A model generated the notes under the pieces. The model worked only from the letters and a program-made list of their open reading frames with translations, made no database searches and was not told where the DNA came from. 64,000 nt of DNA from Straminergon stramineum. Lineage: Eukaryota; Streptophyta; Bryopsida; Hypnales; Calliergonaceae. Below are positions 35,951 to 47,340 of the stretch, piece after piece. The stretch lies in assembly GCA_963920665.1 (NCBI GenBank), contig OY987266.1, positions 8,933,001 to 8,997,000 of the forward strand, read 5' to 3'. Position numbers and translations under genes: made by a program. The first letter of the stretch is position 1. Each line of letters opens with the position of its first letter.

Positions 35951-36210
35951 TAGGAGTATTGGAAAGATTAATAAAAAATTATTGTCAACATTGAAGCAAT
36001 CACTTGATGACAACTTTGTAGTGGATGACATCTATACTTGGATGATTCTTGTAATAAATATTGATTGATTAGTCGTCTCTCCCACAACGCTATCAATGAC
36101 ATCCCACTCTTGGACCTGTATTGTTATTGTTTAGTTGTTTCATCTTTCATAATGTAGGACGTTGGGAACTTTCCAATAAAGCATGAGTTTATAGAGTATG
36201 AGTACTTGTC
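35951..36210 (+). repeat. 3' LTR of the copia element
   Basis: Counterpart of the 29378 LTR, preceded by a purine-rich stretch (gtgggagaa at about 35892), a likely polypurine tract. Boundaries are approximate. Confidence 0.85.
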
Positions 36211-37202
36211 TAGTTCTATATGTTCAACACCTTATTCATATTTTCCAATAACAATTAGACTTAGTTCATTCCATTTTCAATTACAAAATGCAAGACCTCC
36301 ATAACATTGCAAAACTAAACTGAACTATCTAAAAGTGTGTTCCCACTACGGTGGCAATGTTAGGTTATCAAATCAGTTGTAAATGGTAGTGCATTCCCAT
36401 CTAAGTGATTAGCTATCTATTGAACCTACATGGTAGCTGACGTGGCATGGACTTAACAATGCTACTATGGCCATTTATCACATGTATTGTTTTGGTCCAC
36501 CACTACTAAATTAGTAAGTAACAAAAACTTGACAATCTTCTAAAAATAAAGATTTAAAAAAATTGAAGTTGTACTTATCAAGTGGAGCTCTTGATAGTCC
36601 AATACAGAAGAGCAATCTCACTTTTTGGTTCCAATTAGCAAAAACTAGGCAACAAACTTTGCATGGACTTGAAAAGAAATAGAGGCCATCTAGTCTTGAA
36701 ATCCAATTCACGCTTAAAGGGCATGGCTCCCACCACTATTGAGATAAAAGTGATAGCACATGTGGAAACGTCTTCAAATTAGAATATCAAACGTGGCTAC
36801 CTATTCAAATAAGATCCCATCATTGTAAATGTGGATTTTGTATTGTAGATCCACTTAAAATGGAAAACTTGTTCCAATATGCACTTTGTGTGAACCAAAA
36901 GTAAAAAAATTCTCCTCTATGCTTATATAAAAGGGGAAGTTCCTAAGTTATGCAAAGTGGAAACAACTCTTTAGTCTATAGGTGTGTCCATTTCACACTT
37001 TGAAAGCTATGGAGAAAGTTGCAATAATCAAACAAGACAATAAATATGTCACCACTTCATCCATACTTCCTCAAAAGTGATAGAATAAATTATAAAATTG
37101 TCCATTACAATTCTTGTTTGTCCCTCTAGAGTTTTGAAATTTAAACTACTCTAGAATAATGATTTGATATGATTTTGAATCAAGAATCCTCTCTCACAAT
37201 TT
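36211..37202. other. Intergenic DNA
   Basis: No gene or element recognised; slightly less AT-rich than the neighbouring DNA. Confidence 0.5.
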
Positions 37203-37530
37203 GAAACACTTGTCATTTTTTTGTCCCCTTATCCCCTTTGGTTTTAGATAGGTGGTTTTTTGGTCATAATTTTTTCTTTGTATGTCCACTTTCTATTAAA
37301 TTTGAAATGAAAATACATGTAGTTTTAGACGTTGAATATTTTTCCAATTAAAAAAATTATCTTTGTATTTTTAAATTGTCCACAATTGGATATCTACCTT
37401 GGCCATTTTGGGCCTTTAGGGGGTCTGTACTATTTTCAACCCAAAATTGTGAATTTGAAGGTCGAAATTGGGATATAAGAATTTTTACTAAAGCTACACA
37501 ACTAACATAAGCCTATGAGGAGATTTTCTA
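37203..37530. repeat. Fragment related to the 769-bp TIR element
   Basis: Begins gaaacacttgtc and follows the left half of 30889-31215: ttttttgtcccctt, ttggatatctaccttggcca against ttggatgtctaccttagcca, and a ttt.acccaaaattg block. The terminal GGATGATTGC and the right end are missing. Confidence 0.82.
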
Positions 37531-37940
37531 AAATAAGAAAGTATTCACCTTCCACATGTGCTCAAAGTGGACTAACTAATAGAGCCTTCCACATAAAAGA
37601 ACCTTTCACTATTTTGTCATGACAAGATGCACCACCCAATGATTCAATATAGTCAACATTTGAAGAATAGATTATCCAAGATTGGTACATTTTTAAACAA
37701 ATGCAAAAATCCAAACTACATGTACATTAGTTTGAAGCTTCCATTTCTGTGCATAGGCATAAAAAATATGTAATCACAATACAAAAATATTCATACAAAA
37801 ATATAACACCCAAAAACGTCAAAATAAACAAAATTTCAACATAGTTTGAGGCACCTTTTGATGACAAAACAATTTTGTTGTATTAGCACTTGAATAATCA
37901 TAAATTTTCAAAAGAAAATTGGATAAGTTGTGTACTTACT

Positions 37941-38140
37941 ATGGATTTTCAAAGTGGAAGCTCCCTAAACCATTGAAACCATTACATAGCTTGGTCATAA
38001 AACCAAAAATCTAGAGAATCATCAATCAAACAACTGTAATTAAGTATGGAAACAATTTACATGCACTTTGGGGGACACTTTTAATAGAAGTCTATTTAGC
38101 ATGACTAGGTATGTAGACGGTTATGGGTGTTTTCACCTTA
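37941..38140. repeat. Dispersed repeat, copy 2
   Basis: Counterpart of 23084-23275, same orientation. Confidence 0.75.
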
Positions 38141-39880
38141 AATAAGATTCAATTGTTGCAAGTGCAATTCCCTTAATTTGGAAGTACATTCAACATTGCC
38201 ATGACCTTGGTGACATGTACCTTCTCAATTATCTTGTATCCAAATAAACAAATGTCATCTTCAAAATCTCCTATATGAGGCAATGTTCTAGCATAATGTA
38301 AACAATGAGAATGTACCATCTAAAGAAAATCCTTTCATAGTCATCTTCACCCCTCTTAACTCTTAAATGCTTGAAAGCCTAGAAGGATTTCATTTATGTA
38401 CTATCTTTACCAAATCCATCATTGGCATCATCATCCACCAAAGCATTGCGGCGGCTTGACCTAAAACCTAATCCACCTTATTCACATTTGCTTAGCCATA
38501 AGTAAATGGTGGCTAACAAAAGGACAACATAATTTAAATGTGGTTGTCAAAATTACAACCTTAATTAATTTTTGGTTGTTGCATTCTTACACGGGACAAC
38601 TTCCATCAAAAAGTGTTTGTCAAGGGACAACCAAAATGTCAAATGACAACCGCAAGTTGTCAAAATTTTACTTTGGTTCAATTCCTCTTGTTATAAAATG
38701 CTAAAACCTATGAAGTATGAACAAGTGGTCAAACTTCAAAATCCTCAAAAAATCTGAAAAGTTCATGAAAGGTATATATTGTGGTCTAGAAAATCATAGT
38801 GTAACTAAATTTCCTTGTCATTTTATAATTACAAACTCAAGAGACCATGGATTCTATTATAGCTGTAAAAGAATCAATTTTGGGAATTTTCCAAAATTTC
38901 AAATTGGAGTAGATGATAACAGTTGGTCTCAAATTCCAAAAATATAATTTCCAAGGCTAAAATTCAGACAATTGATATTTTACTGATCTCCCAACCCTGC
39001 TCCTATCCTAACTCATAAGAGCCAAATTAGGTATAATGGCAAATGATTGTAGATTTTGAGTTCTTTTGGCAAAGAAATCACTGCATGAGTATTATATATA
39101 GACATCAAATCTTCAGTTTTTCAGTTTTCATTTTCTTCCCATTGCAACATGAGTTAATTCAAACCCTTGGACAAATTCGTCACAAAATAATCACAAAAGT
39201 GACCATGCTTATCATATCATTGAAGAATAGACTTAAAAATTGCTTTTTCAACATGTATGGATGTACTTCATCTATTCCCTACTTCTCTAATATTAAACTT
39301 CTAAAAGCATCCATAATCCACCCAATTGATGCAAACTTCTTTAGTGGTCAATCCCTAAAGGTCCACACATCCAAAAAGTGAATATGCCTTGATCAAATTT
39401 GATTGTAACTTTCCAAATATCCTTTTTTTGGTTTTGATTTAAACTTAGAAACTAAAACCTAAAACTTCATCATTCAACTCCATTTCAAAACTTTGAAAAA
39501 AACAAAATTCAATGTGAACTTGCAATTAGAAGCTCAATGTGTTATATTCCAAATAATCTATTCTCGTATGTATTTCATTCGTATTTTTGTCTTTAAAATG
39601 ATTTTCAAATTTACATTATGAAATATTATTTCTAACCTTCTAACCTTCATTTTGGTCAAAATTCCAAATTATTCTAATATGAGTTCTAATTGATATAATT
39701 TGATTTTTTCACAAGAAATTCTTAAAAAATTAACATCTATAGAAAAAGTTTTTTTTCATACAAAAAACTATCAAAATTTAATCAATAAATTATATAAAGG
39801 CTAATTTTGCTTGATAGTGTTATTAGACCTGAAGGTCATTGCTAAAGGTGATTTGGGTTTAAAAAAGAGAAAAGTTTTTA
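38141..39880. other. AT-rich DNA with an unexplained 112-codon frame
   Basis: The frame 39043-39381 (+) starts with ATG and runs 112 codons (MIVDFEFFWQRNHCMS...). Its codon and amino-acid make-up (Phe, Ile, Lys, Asn rich) is what AT-rich DNA gives by chance; a decayed transposase is possible but no motif proves it. Nothing else seen. Confidence 0.35.
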
Positions 39881-40700
39881 AACTATTCTTTGCATCTACT
39901 TTTATCTCTTGGAAAATTTTGAAATTAATTGGATTTATTTTTGTTATATTAACAATTTATTTTCAGTTATTAGTTTAAAAATTATAACAATTACAATTCA
40001 TTACAAAATTAATAGAAAATTTCCACATTGATAGCTTCCAAAGAGTCTTAAGCATGAAATAAAAATATGAGATTGAAATTAGAATAAAATATTGAAGGCC
40101 AAATTGAGTTCAAGAACAAAATTTGACCATATGGCTATAGAATTATTAGTCCTTTAGAGGTTAACCTTGTAATAACATAGTGACCTAAAAGTGTCCAATG
40201 GATGACTAAGAATCTTTCTACGCTGGGGGGACAGTGAGTGGTTCAAGTAGCAACCTATGTGCGAACAAATGATAGGGTATTTTAAAAACATGGGGGCTAA
40301 TAATTATAATTGGGTTTAGAGTAATATAGGGTATCAAAAATGGCATTGGATGTCTTTAACGTATTATAGGGTATGGAATAATAGGTCCTATTAGAAAATT
40401 ACATAAGGATAGCATGTGAAATTTTAAAAAAATAATAATTCACCCACCCCTATATAAAATAGTGTTTGTTCACACCTATATCCTTAGTTTTTTTATGACA
40501 TTACCCCCCCTAAGCTTCTTTGTAAGAAGTGTAGATGTTCATCCTCAAATTTTTGTGTGAAAAAGAAAGGTCTTGTACAACAATTTGACTTCTAATGAGT
40601 GCTCTTGGATTTTTTTAACAACATGATTCGTACAATACCCAAAATGATGATTTCTACGGTGATCAATCTAAAAGTCGAGGGTTAACCCTAGGACACAATG
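39880..40700. repeat. Composite of old dispersed repeats
   Basis: 39880-40030 resembles 7320-7450. 40110-40170 (gaccatatggctatag...agtcctttagaggttaac) resembles 63868-63915 at the right edge. 40157-40690 resembles 27004-27240 with extra sequence inside. Confidence 0.55.
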
Positions 40701-41023
40701 GACACTTAGTGCTTGATGGATGATTTTACTTGAGATTGCCATTAGAAACTATTTGGACTAAAGGAGAGGCCCCTAGTAAAGCCTATGTCCTTGCTACCAA
40801 ACCTCGCATCCCATACCAGGACAACACCTTCACCAATGGTGATTACGTGGAATTTGACATGGTTGGACGAATCAAGAAGCATCTATTAACATCCATTTGG
40901 ACTAGTAAATTCTAGAGTACTGAAATACTTGCTGGAATTTTGTCATAGGGTGATGTCATTTTGTACTCATAAATTTTATACAACTCCCTTGCTGGACAAG
41001 TGTAACAATGACACAATCTTATT

Positions 41024-41256
41024 CTACACTAGATAGTGAAATGATGTTGCCTTAACAATTAGATTGACTTACCCCCAAAAGGTACTTTACAAGCCATCAA
41101 AGTCAACAAAAATTTCTACATATATTTCCATTTGTACCAATGAAGGTTCATGAGTTCCAATTACAACAACACCTAGTTCAAAAGTAGTGCATTCTTGTAA
41201 TGTAATATTGAGTATTTATATAGTGTGGGGCAACCTAATTTCACTATTTAGTGTAG
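41024..41256. mobile_element. 233-bp CTACA-ended MITE
   Basis: Ends CTACACTAGATAGTGAAAT and inverse CTACACTAAATAGTGAAAT. Interior shared with 29003-29246. Non-coding. Confidence 0.92.
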
Positions 41257-41482
41257 TGGCCACATGAGCTGGTACCACAAGACTGCCCATTAGATTATGA
41301 ATATTTGCATGATGAGTTGATTATCTTAACAAAATACTCAACTTCCAAGCTTACATGACAACGACTTCTGGTTGGTACATTTGGGTGGGAATCAGTATGA
41401 CATGGACACATTTGACAATTAAGAGATCTGTTACTAATCTCGCATTATGTTGTTTTCTTCAGTGTTGCAACATAGAATATAG

Positions 41483-41873
41483 TATGGTAGAACCTCCCAT
41501 GACCAGCCAAGACCCATGGTAAATACATAGGTAATGGGAAATTCAATAGAGAGATGACCAATAAGTAACCATTAGTTTTTTGGTTTCCCACCATCTTCCA
41601 GCCATCACTGTTCTGACACATGTGCTTCGTTTTGAGAGCCAACTTAGTCTTTAGATGAGCAGTGATGGAAGAATCTATGTATTGGGGATGGGAGCAGGTC
41701 AACTTTTGGCTTCTAAAATTCATAACAATTTGAATTCCAAGAAAGAAATTATGAAAATTTAACAATGCCCATCATTTCTATCTCTCTACATGGCAAAATT
41801 TTAACAATGCCTTCTACTACTCTAGATCATGCACAAAATGCTTAAGTGGCTAGTAATGGGCGGTTCTACTATA
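41483..41873. mobile_element. 391-bp MITE, TATGGTAGAACC family
   Basis: Starts TATGGTAGAACCTCCCATGA and ends with the inverse of TATAGTAGAACCGCCCATTA. About 90% alike with 45134-45522 in the same orientation and with 59708-60098 inverted. TA at both edges fits a Tc1/mariner-type target. Confidence 0.93.
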
Positions 41874-41943
41874 GGTGGTTGCAATACTATTTTGCATTGG
41901 AAGGTGGATCCCTATGTGCCTAGAGGTGGACTCTTGGATGACA

Positions 41944-42520
41944 TTAACCCCTAACTGCCTAACCATGCAAAAAATGCATGATGTACAGAATCACTTCCTG
42001 TTTTCTCATTCATAGTGATTTTTTTGGAGTGCAAAATTTTTATTGTAAATTTTATGGGAAGTTAGCATCAAGCATGTGTGATAGAATTAGAAATATAATC
42101 ATTTGTGAAATTTTTGTACCTCATTTGATCTTGTCGTCATTCATTGAAAAAATTGAAGATTTTAGTATATATGTGCTCTTGAAAAAATAAACTCATAAAA
42201 TTAAGCAACCAAAAAATCTCCAAAAAATACTATACTTAAAATATTACATTTCAATCCATCACAACAAATTTCATCCACAAATTGTCAATATCTTATTTGT
42301 AATTGAATTACAAAATAATTTTTTATTTCAAGTTTCAAAATTTATACAAAAATATTGGTTGTAGTAATCTCAGATCTAACCATATGGATAGAATCTAAAA
42401 TTCATAATGTACAACTTTTATTCATACATCAAGTTCAAAATACCCCTCCTAGTTGTATTTTATAATACATCTTTGGAAAACTGTCAAATTTAGAGAAGGG
42501 TGAGAATGTTTAGGAGTTAC
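41944..42520. mobile_element. TTAA-flanked element, ~577 bp
   Basis: Left end TTAACCCCTAACTGCC; right end reads inward GTAACTCCTAAACATT. Much of the interior (about 42160-42510) is present inverted at 43964-44330. Its right TTAA-like site (TTAC at 42517) is shared with the next element. Confidence 0.65.
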
Positions 42521-43347
42521 CCCCCTAAGTGCCCAAGGCTTTTGGTCATAACTTATATGTATTATAAGATGTGGCTTCTAAAACTTTTTTAAGATTCAAC
42601 TTTAAAGAACAATTGTAAGGCATGTTGAATAGAAGACATCTATATGGTCAAATTTGAAAAATTAGAATTGAATATTTTTTAATAGAATCTACAAGTTATT
42701 TCATTGGAAATTCACTAAAATTACATTTTTGACACTTGAAACTTGAAATTCATTATGATTGGTTAAAATCATATTGTTCCTGAAGTAATGAATTTGTTCA
42801 CTTGAGTGCAATTACAATTTTGTAGAGATGTCTTAAAATCTTTCTAGAAGTGATTAAAAGTCATGTTAATAGGTAATAATCTTATTATTTTAATTCCATG
42901 TTGTTGATTATACTCTTTAGCCAATCATTCCAAAATTTAGAAAATAATGAGTTATTTTGTGTTTTTAATTTAATTATGTAGGTAAAATCTTCAAAAATAG
43001 AATTTTAAGTACATTTTAACATAAATACATGATCAAATTTATGGATGTCGTCCAAGTTTTATCATCTAAAACTTTCATTTGTATGAAAACTTCAAAAAAT
43101 GAATTTTACATACTTTTTATTGTAAATTTTCATAACTGCCCCAAATAGACATTGAAAGATAAAGGCACTCAAAATGTGTTTTAAAATAACCTTCTTTTTA
43201 TTCAATGGATTGAAACAAGATTGTATGTAGTAAACAAAATTTCCAACTGGGAAAATTTTAAAAAAGATTAAATTTAAGGGGCAGATAGAGTAGTTACTTG
43301 AAATTTTCAATTGACCATATATTGTGGACTAGGTAGTTAGGTGTTAA
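42517..43347. mobile_element. TTAA-flanked element, ~831 bp
   Basis: Left end TTACCCCCCTAAGTGCCCAA, right end reads inward TTAACACCTAACTACC, the same style as 5121-5940 (820 bp). Right halves share a tgaaattt-c.-.tcaa..gacca.atat...-taggtagtta block. The element abuts the previous one at one TTAA-like site. Confidence 0.65.
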
Positions 43348-43678
43348 AAGATTCAACACAACCATGCTGACATTGCTCGCATGGGGGCTCCCCATGCCAT
43401 AAGAGCTTTGTTCGCATGGGGAGGGGATTTGTTCCTCCACTTGTTCCTGATGGGGATTGGTCCATGGTTTTCTATAGTAGTGTCATGTTAGTCCTTGTTG
43501 GGGTCCTTGAAGGCTATATGTTTCAAAAAAAAAAGAGAAGATTTCACACGAGGCCCATGGTCATAGGATGCAAGAGGGTATGGAGAAGAGAGCATAACTA
43601 GAGCATTGAAGGCATGTATTCAATACATAAAGGCACATGTCTAGTACAAGTAAAAAAATTAGAAATAAACAATGTCTA
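43348..43678. other. Spacer with mild GC enrichment
   Basis: Contains two copies of gcatgggg within 40 bp (43379, 43415) and a 61-codon chance frame at 43416-43601. No recognised gene. Confidence 0.4.
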
Positions 43679-43921
43679 CTCCCTGTAAATTCTTGTCCTA
43701 GTTTTGGCATTTGAATTTTTTTTTTTCAATATCTGTGTTATGTTTTATAATGCAAATGTGAGTTTTTTCCACTTCAAACAAGGTAGACAATTTGAGTGAA
43801 ACAACTACTACCTATTAAAGATAGACTATTTTTCGAGTATTATTACAATTGTTTTTTACTAAAGAAAGGCATTAAGTTAAAACATGTCAAAACTAGGACA
43901 TATATTTCTAAATAGAGGGAG
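43679..43921. mobile_element. Stowaway-type MITE, 243 bp
   Basis: Starts CTCCCTGTAAATTCTTGTCC after TA, and ends with the inverse of CTCCCTCTATTTAGAAATAT before TA; the inner repeats cctagttttg and caaaactagg also pair. CTCCCT ends plus a TA target duplication are the hallmark of plant Stowaway elements (Tc1/mariner). Confidence 0.93.
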
Positions 43922-43963
43922 TAATTAAAATTAAATTAGTTTTGGTGACATTATTGTAATTTT

Positions 43964-44330
43964 TTAATCCCTAAAGGACCTTACCCCTCTCCAAAATTGG
44001 AGAACTGCAATTCTACATTATAAAATGCAACTGGGAGGGATATTTTCAACTTGAAGTATGAAAAAAAGTTATACATTATGAATTTATATTAGATTATAGA
44101 TTATATTCATACTGTTAGATCTATCATTGTAATCACCAATACTTTTGTATAAAATTCAAAACTTAAAATTCAAAATTATTTTGTCATTTGATTACGAACA
44201 AGATATTGACAATCTATGAATGAAATTTATTGTGATGGATTGAAATGTAATACTCCAAGTGTACTAGTGTAGTGATTTTTGAAGATGTTTTGGTGATTTT
44301 ATGAGCTAATTTTTTCAAGAGCACTTTTGA
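43964..44330. mobile_element. TTAA-family fragment, inverted
   Basis: Begins TTAATCCCTAAAGGACC; the following 360 bp are the inverse of about 42160-42519 (for example taaaatgcaactgggaggg against ccctcctagttgtatttta). The other end is not found, so this is a truncated copy. Confidence 0.7.
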
Positions 44331-45133
44331 ATTAAGATCTTAGAATTCTTTTGTGAATCACTTGAAAATATGTGGGCCTATGACAATGGAATCTTGCTTT
44401 ACATTTCACACCCAATTTTGACACTATAAAAAAAATTAGAATGAAATTTTATATTTTTAATAGATGAAGCCATGTGTCTACTACAAATCATGAATATTTC
44501 AGAAATTTTGGTAAAATTTTGAAATTACTATGATTTTTTGATGTGATTAGGAAGAAAAGTCACATCAATTACAAAATATACTAAAAAAATCCGATACTTT
44601 TACCAAAGGTGTAAATTACAATGAAGAACATTACAATAAATTAAAATCATCCGTGTATTTAAATTTAGATTTTTTGCTACACCATGGTAATACCCACTAA
44701 ACTTGTATCTCCAATAAAACACTCAATTTTCAGATTTTTTCAAAAATACAAAGTAAAGTAGATAATAGACTTGGTAAGCTTCATTTTGTTAGTTAAGCTC
44801 AAATACAATATAACTTTTTTTTATGGCCTAAATTTAGTTTAAGCAAGAAAAAATATAAAAAGCCAAAATACACTACATAGTGAACCATTTTTACTACTCT
44901 TTTTGAAGTTGGGACCCTATGTATAATCTGAAAATAGCTTGAATGATATGAAGTTAACTTGAAGAAGTGGCATATTAAACAAAATCCTTCACAAAAAGAA
45001 TTGGATGGAAATCATCCATGTAGTAGTTGGAATTGAATAGTGAGTTCCATTTATATGCCAGTTTTTGGTCTAAGCCGCCAATTTAGGGATTGATTGAAGC
45101 TTGAGTTGAGTCTACAATGACAATGCTAAGGAA
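44331..45133. other. AT-rich spacer
   Basis: No gene or complete element seen. Confidence 0.5.
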
Positions 45134-45522
45134 TATGGTAGAACCACCTATAACCATCCAGGCCCTATGGTCAATACATAGGTAATGAGAAATTCAATAG
45201 AGAGATGATTGATAAGTAACCATTAGTTTATTGGTTTCCCACCATCTTCTAGCCATCATTGTTATGACATGTGCTTCATTTTGAGAGCCAAATTAGTCTT
45301 TAGATGAGCAGTGATGAAAGAATCTATGTGTCGAAAATGGATTTAGGCCAACTTTTGGCTTCCAAAATTCATAACAATTTGAATTTAAGGAAAAAAATTA
45401 TAAAAATTTGACACTGCCCATCATTTCTATCTCTCTACAAGGCAAAAAATTAACAATGCCTTCTACTACTCCAGATCATGCACAAAATGCTTAAGTGGTT
45501 GGTAGTGGGTGGTTCTGCTATA
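45134..45522. mobile_element. 389-bp MITE, TATGGTAGAACC family
   Basis: Ends TATGGTAGAACCACCTATAA and inverse TATAGCAGAACCACCCACTA. Full-length relative of 41483-41873; shared blocks include aattcaatagagagatga and catcatttctatctctctac. The frame at 45478-45672 runs out of its right end and is not a gene. Confidence 0.93.
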
Positions 45523-47100
45523 TCCTTTTTCACCACTCTTGTGTTGTTGCAACCACAAACATCTCAATATAGTGACAATGTCCACACAAGCTCATTGATA
45601 ATGTTCCAATTTCTGAAGCCCAACTCTGAAGTCAAGACTCTAATTCATCTCCCACCAACAAGATCCACGTAGATCTAAACAACTCTCATAAAAATCAATA
45701 TCATAATCAACCAAAAGTGTGGGGGGGACAAAATATAATAAGTTGGTCCATTGTACAGTATTATATGTAGCGTGTTGGTACTAGACGTGACCACCACCAT
45801 GTTTTGAAGGGGGCGCTAGGTAAAAACTGGATGAATTTCCTGCCACGGGGGTTGCCACCAGGGCTTCTTTTTTGGACTAGTGTCCCCTCTGCTGCCTTCA
45901 CTGCATAGGCCAGATTTTGGAGGGACATATTCTTAGTGGTCAAATTCTGACAGATCTGGTGAAATTTCGCTAGAAAAAAAAGCCCTGGTTGCCACCTCTT
46001 CAAACTGAAGACTTCCTATACACATTCTGGTACACAGAAAGGGATAGTACCCGCTTTCCATACCTAGTGTCAAACCTCATTATTCAACAGCGAACCATAA
46101 TAATCATTCCTTTTTATAGGTGTGCATCCCATCTTAGAGGGCCTCTCCTTGAGTCCAAATAGTTTCTAATGAGTATGGAATAAAATATTTTTTCATCTAA
46201 TAATCTATTGGAAGTTGCTTGAGTACATTTTTAGCAAATATTATTTCAAATTCTTTTATTTTGGTTTCATTGACTTTTCTAAAGAAGAAGATTCTTAAAT
46301 TTCCACAAATCACCCTTGTAGTGTACGTAGGCCATTTCTTGCTATTTACTCTTCATGTGAATTTCAACAATAAAAATAATATTCTTAGAATTTCAATCCA
46401 ACTAATGAAATGAATCTTATCAAATGAAATTTCTACTCTCATTGGAAATTTTGAGTTTTTTTGTAAATCTTCATATTTTATAAAAATATGAACTTTGAGC
46501 CTATAACCATAATTTGTTGATTTTCTAATTTTAGAGTGATACAATAACATTCGTTTATACCATAATTTTATATGCTATAATATACATCTATGGTGAAAAG
46601 TTCATATTGTTTGAGTATATTTTCATTGTATTTGAAATAAATTTTTCATTCATATCTAGTTGCAAAATGGTAGCAATTCGAGTGATGGACAATGAGGCTT
46701 GAAATTAGTGGTTATTGGCTTGTCCTTCTAGGGCTAAGGACTAAGGAGTAATTAGACTTATGGCTTTTTTTTGTGCTTTTTTGTGCGAGTTTGCTAGATG
46801 CAAGAGAAAAAAATAATTTGGCTCAAAAATGGCAATATATCGTGAAATTTTCTTCCATAAAACTTTGAATTATAAAAAGAAGAAAAATTGCATGAAATAG
46901 CTAGAATGTGGATGAAAGCAAAATCATGAACATGTGATATGTGCTAATGTGATATTTTCTATGCTGAAAATTTGGAGCACCACTAAAACATTTTATATCG
47001 CCACTTTGACACTTCATGAAAAATGAAATTAAAAAAAAACAAAAAAAACTGATTTTACTGCCGGAAAATGGTTCCGATGGGTGAGGGCCAACCATGTTCC
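45523..47100. other. Intergenic DNA
   Basis: 46134-46175 is an inverse match of 40736-40775 (ggcctctcctt.agtccaaatagtttctaat), an old shared repeat. A less AT-rich patch at 45770-46010 holds an 80-codon minus frame without recognisable domain. Otherwise nothing seen. Confidence 0.45.
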
Positions 47101-47150
47101 ATCCACAACCACTTGAGAGTTGAGCCCTCAGTGAACGCGGCGTCCCACCT

Positions 47151-47340
47151 CACGTGACGCCGATCAAATGCGAGCGGAACGAATATTCACCGATCCTCAA
47201 AGATTACGAGGAATATCGGGATCGAATCTCGCCGGGTAAGCCAACCCTCAGCCCCAAAATTTCCTGGAACTCCCGGGTCCTCAAGTGGGAGCACAAGTGG
47301 GCGCAAGCTAGGTGCGTGAGGAGCACTCGCGTATAAAAGA
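47151..47340 (+). promoter_or_regulatory. Promoter-like G-box and TATA box
   Basis: CACGTGAC at 47151 (G-box core) and TATAAAAG at 47332-47339 lie 175 bp apart at the start of the GC-richer region. Together they look like a plant core promoter reading rightward, but I could not identify the transcription unit it would serve. A 61-codon open frame (47154-47336) overlaps and is probably chance. Confidence 0.35.

Larger units (their letters stand above)
29378..36210 (+). mobile_element. Decayed Ty1/copia LTR retrotransposon with nested MITEs
   Basis: Two diverged direct repeats bound the element (29378-29646 and 35951-36210). Between them are gag, protease, integrase, reverse transcriptase and RNase H remnants in the copia order, all on the plus strand. 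Two other transposons are nested at 30876-31644 and 33571-33795. LTR ends are approximate; no clear target duplication was found. LTR divergence, many stops and two insertions say the copy is old and inactive. Confidence 0.92.
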
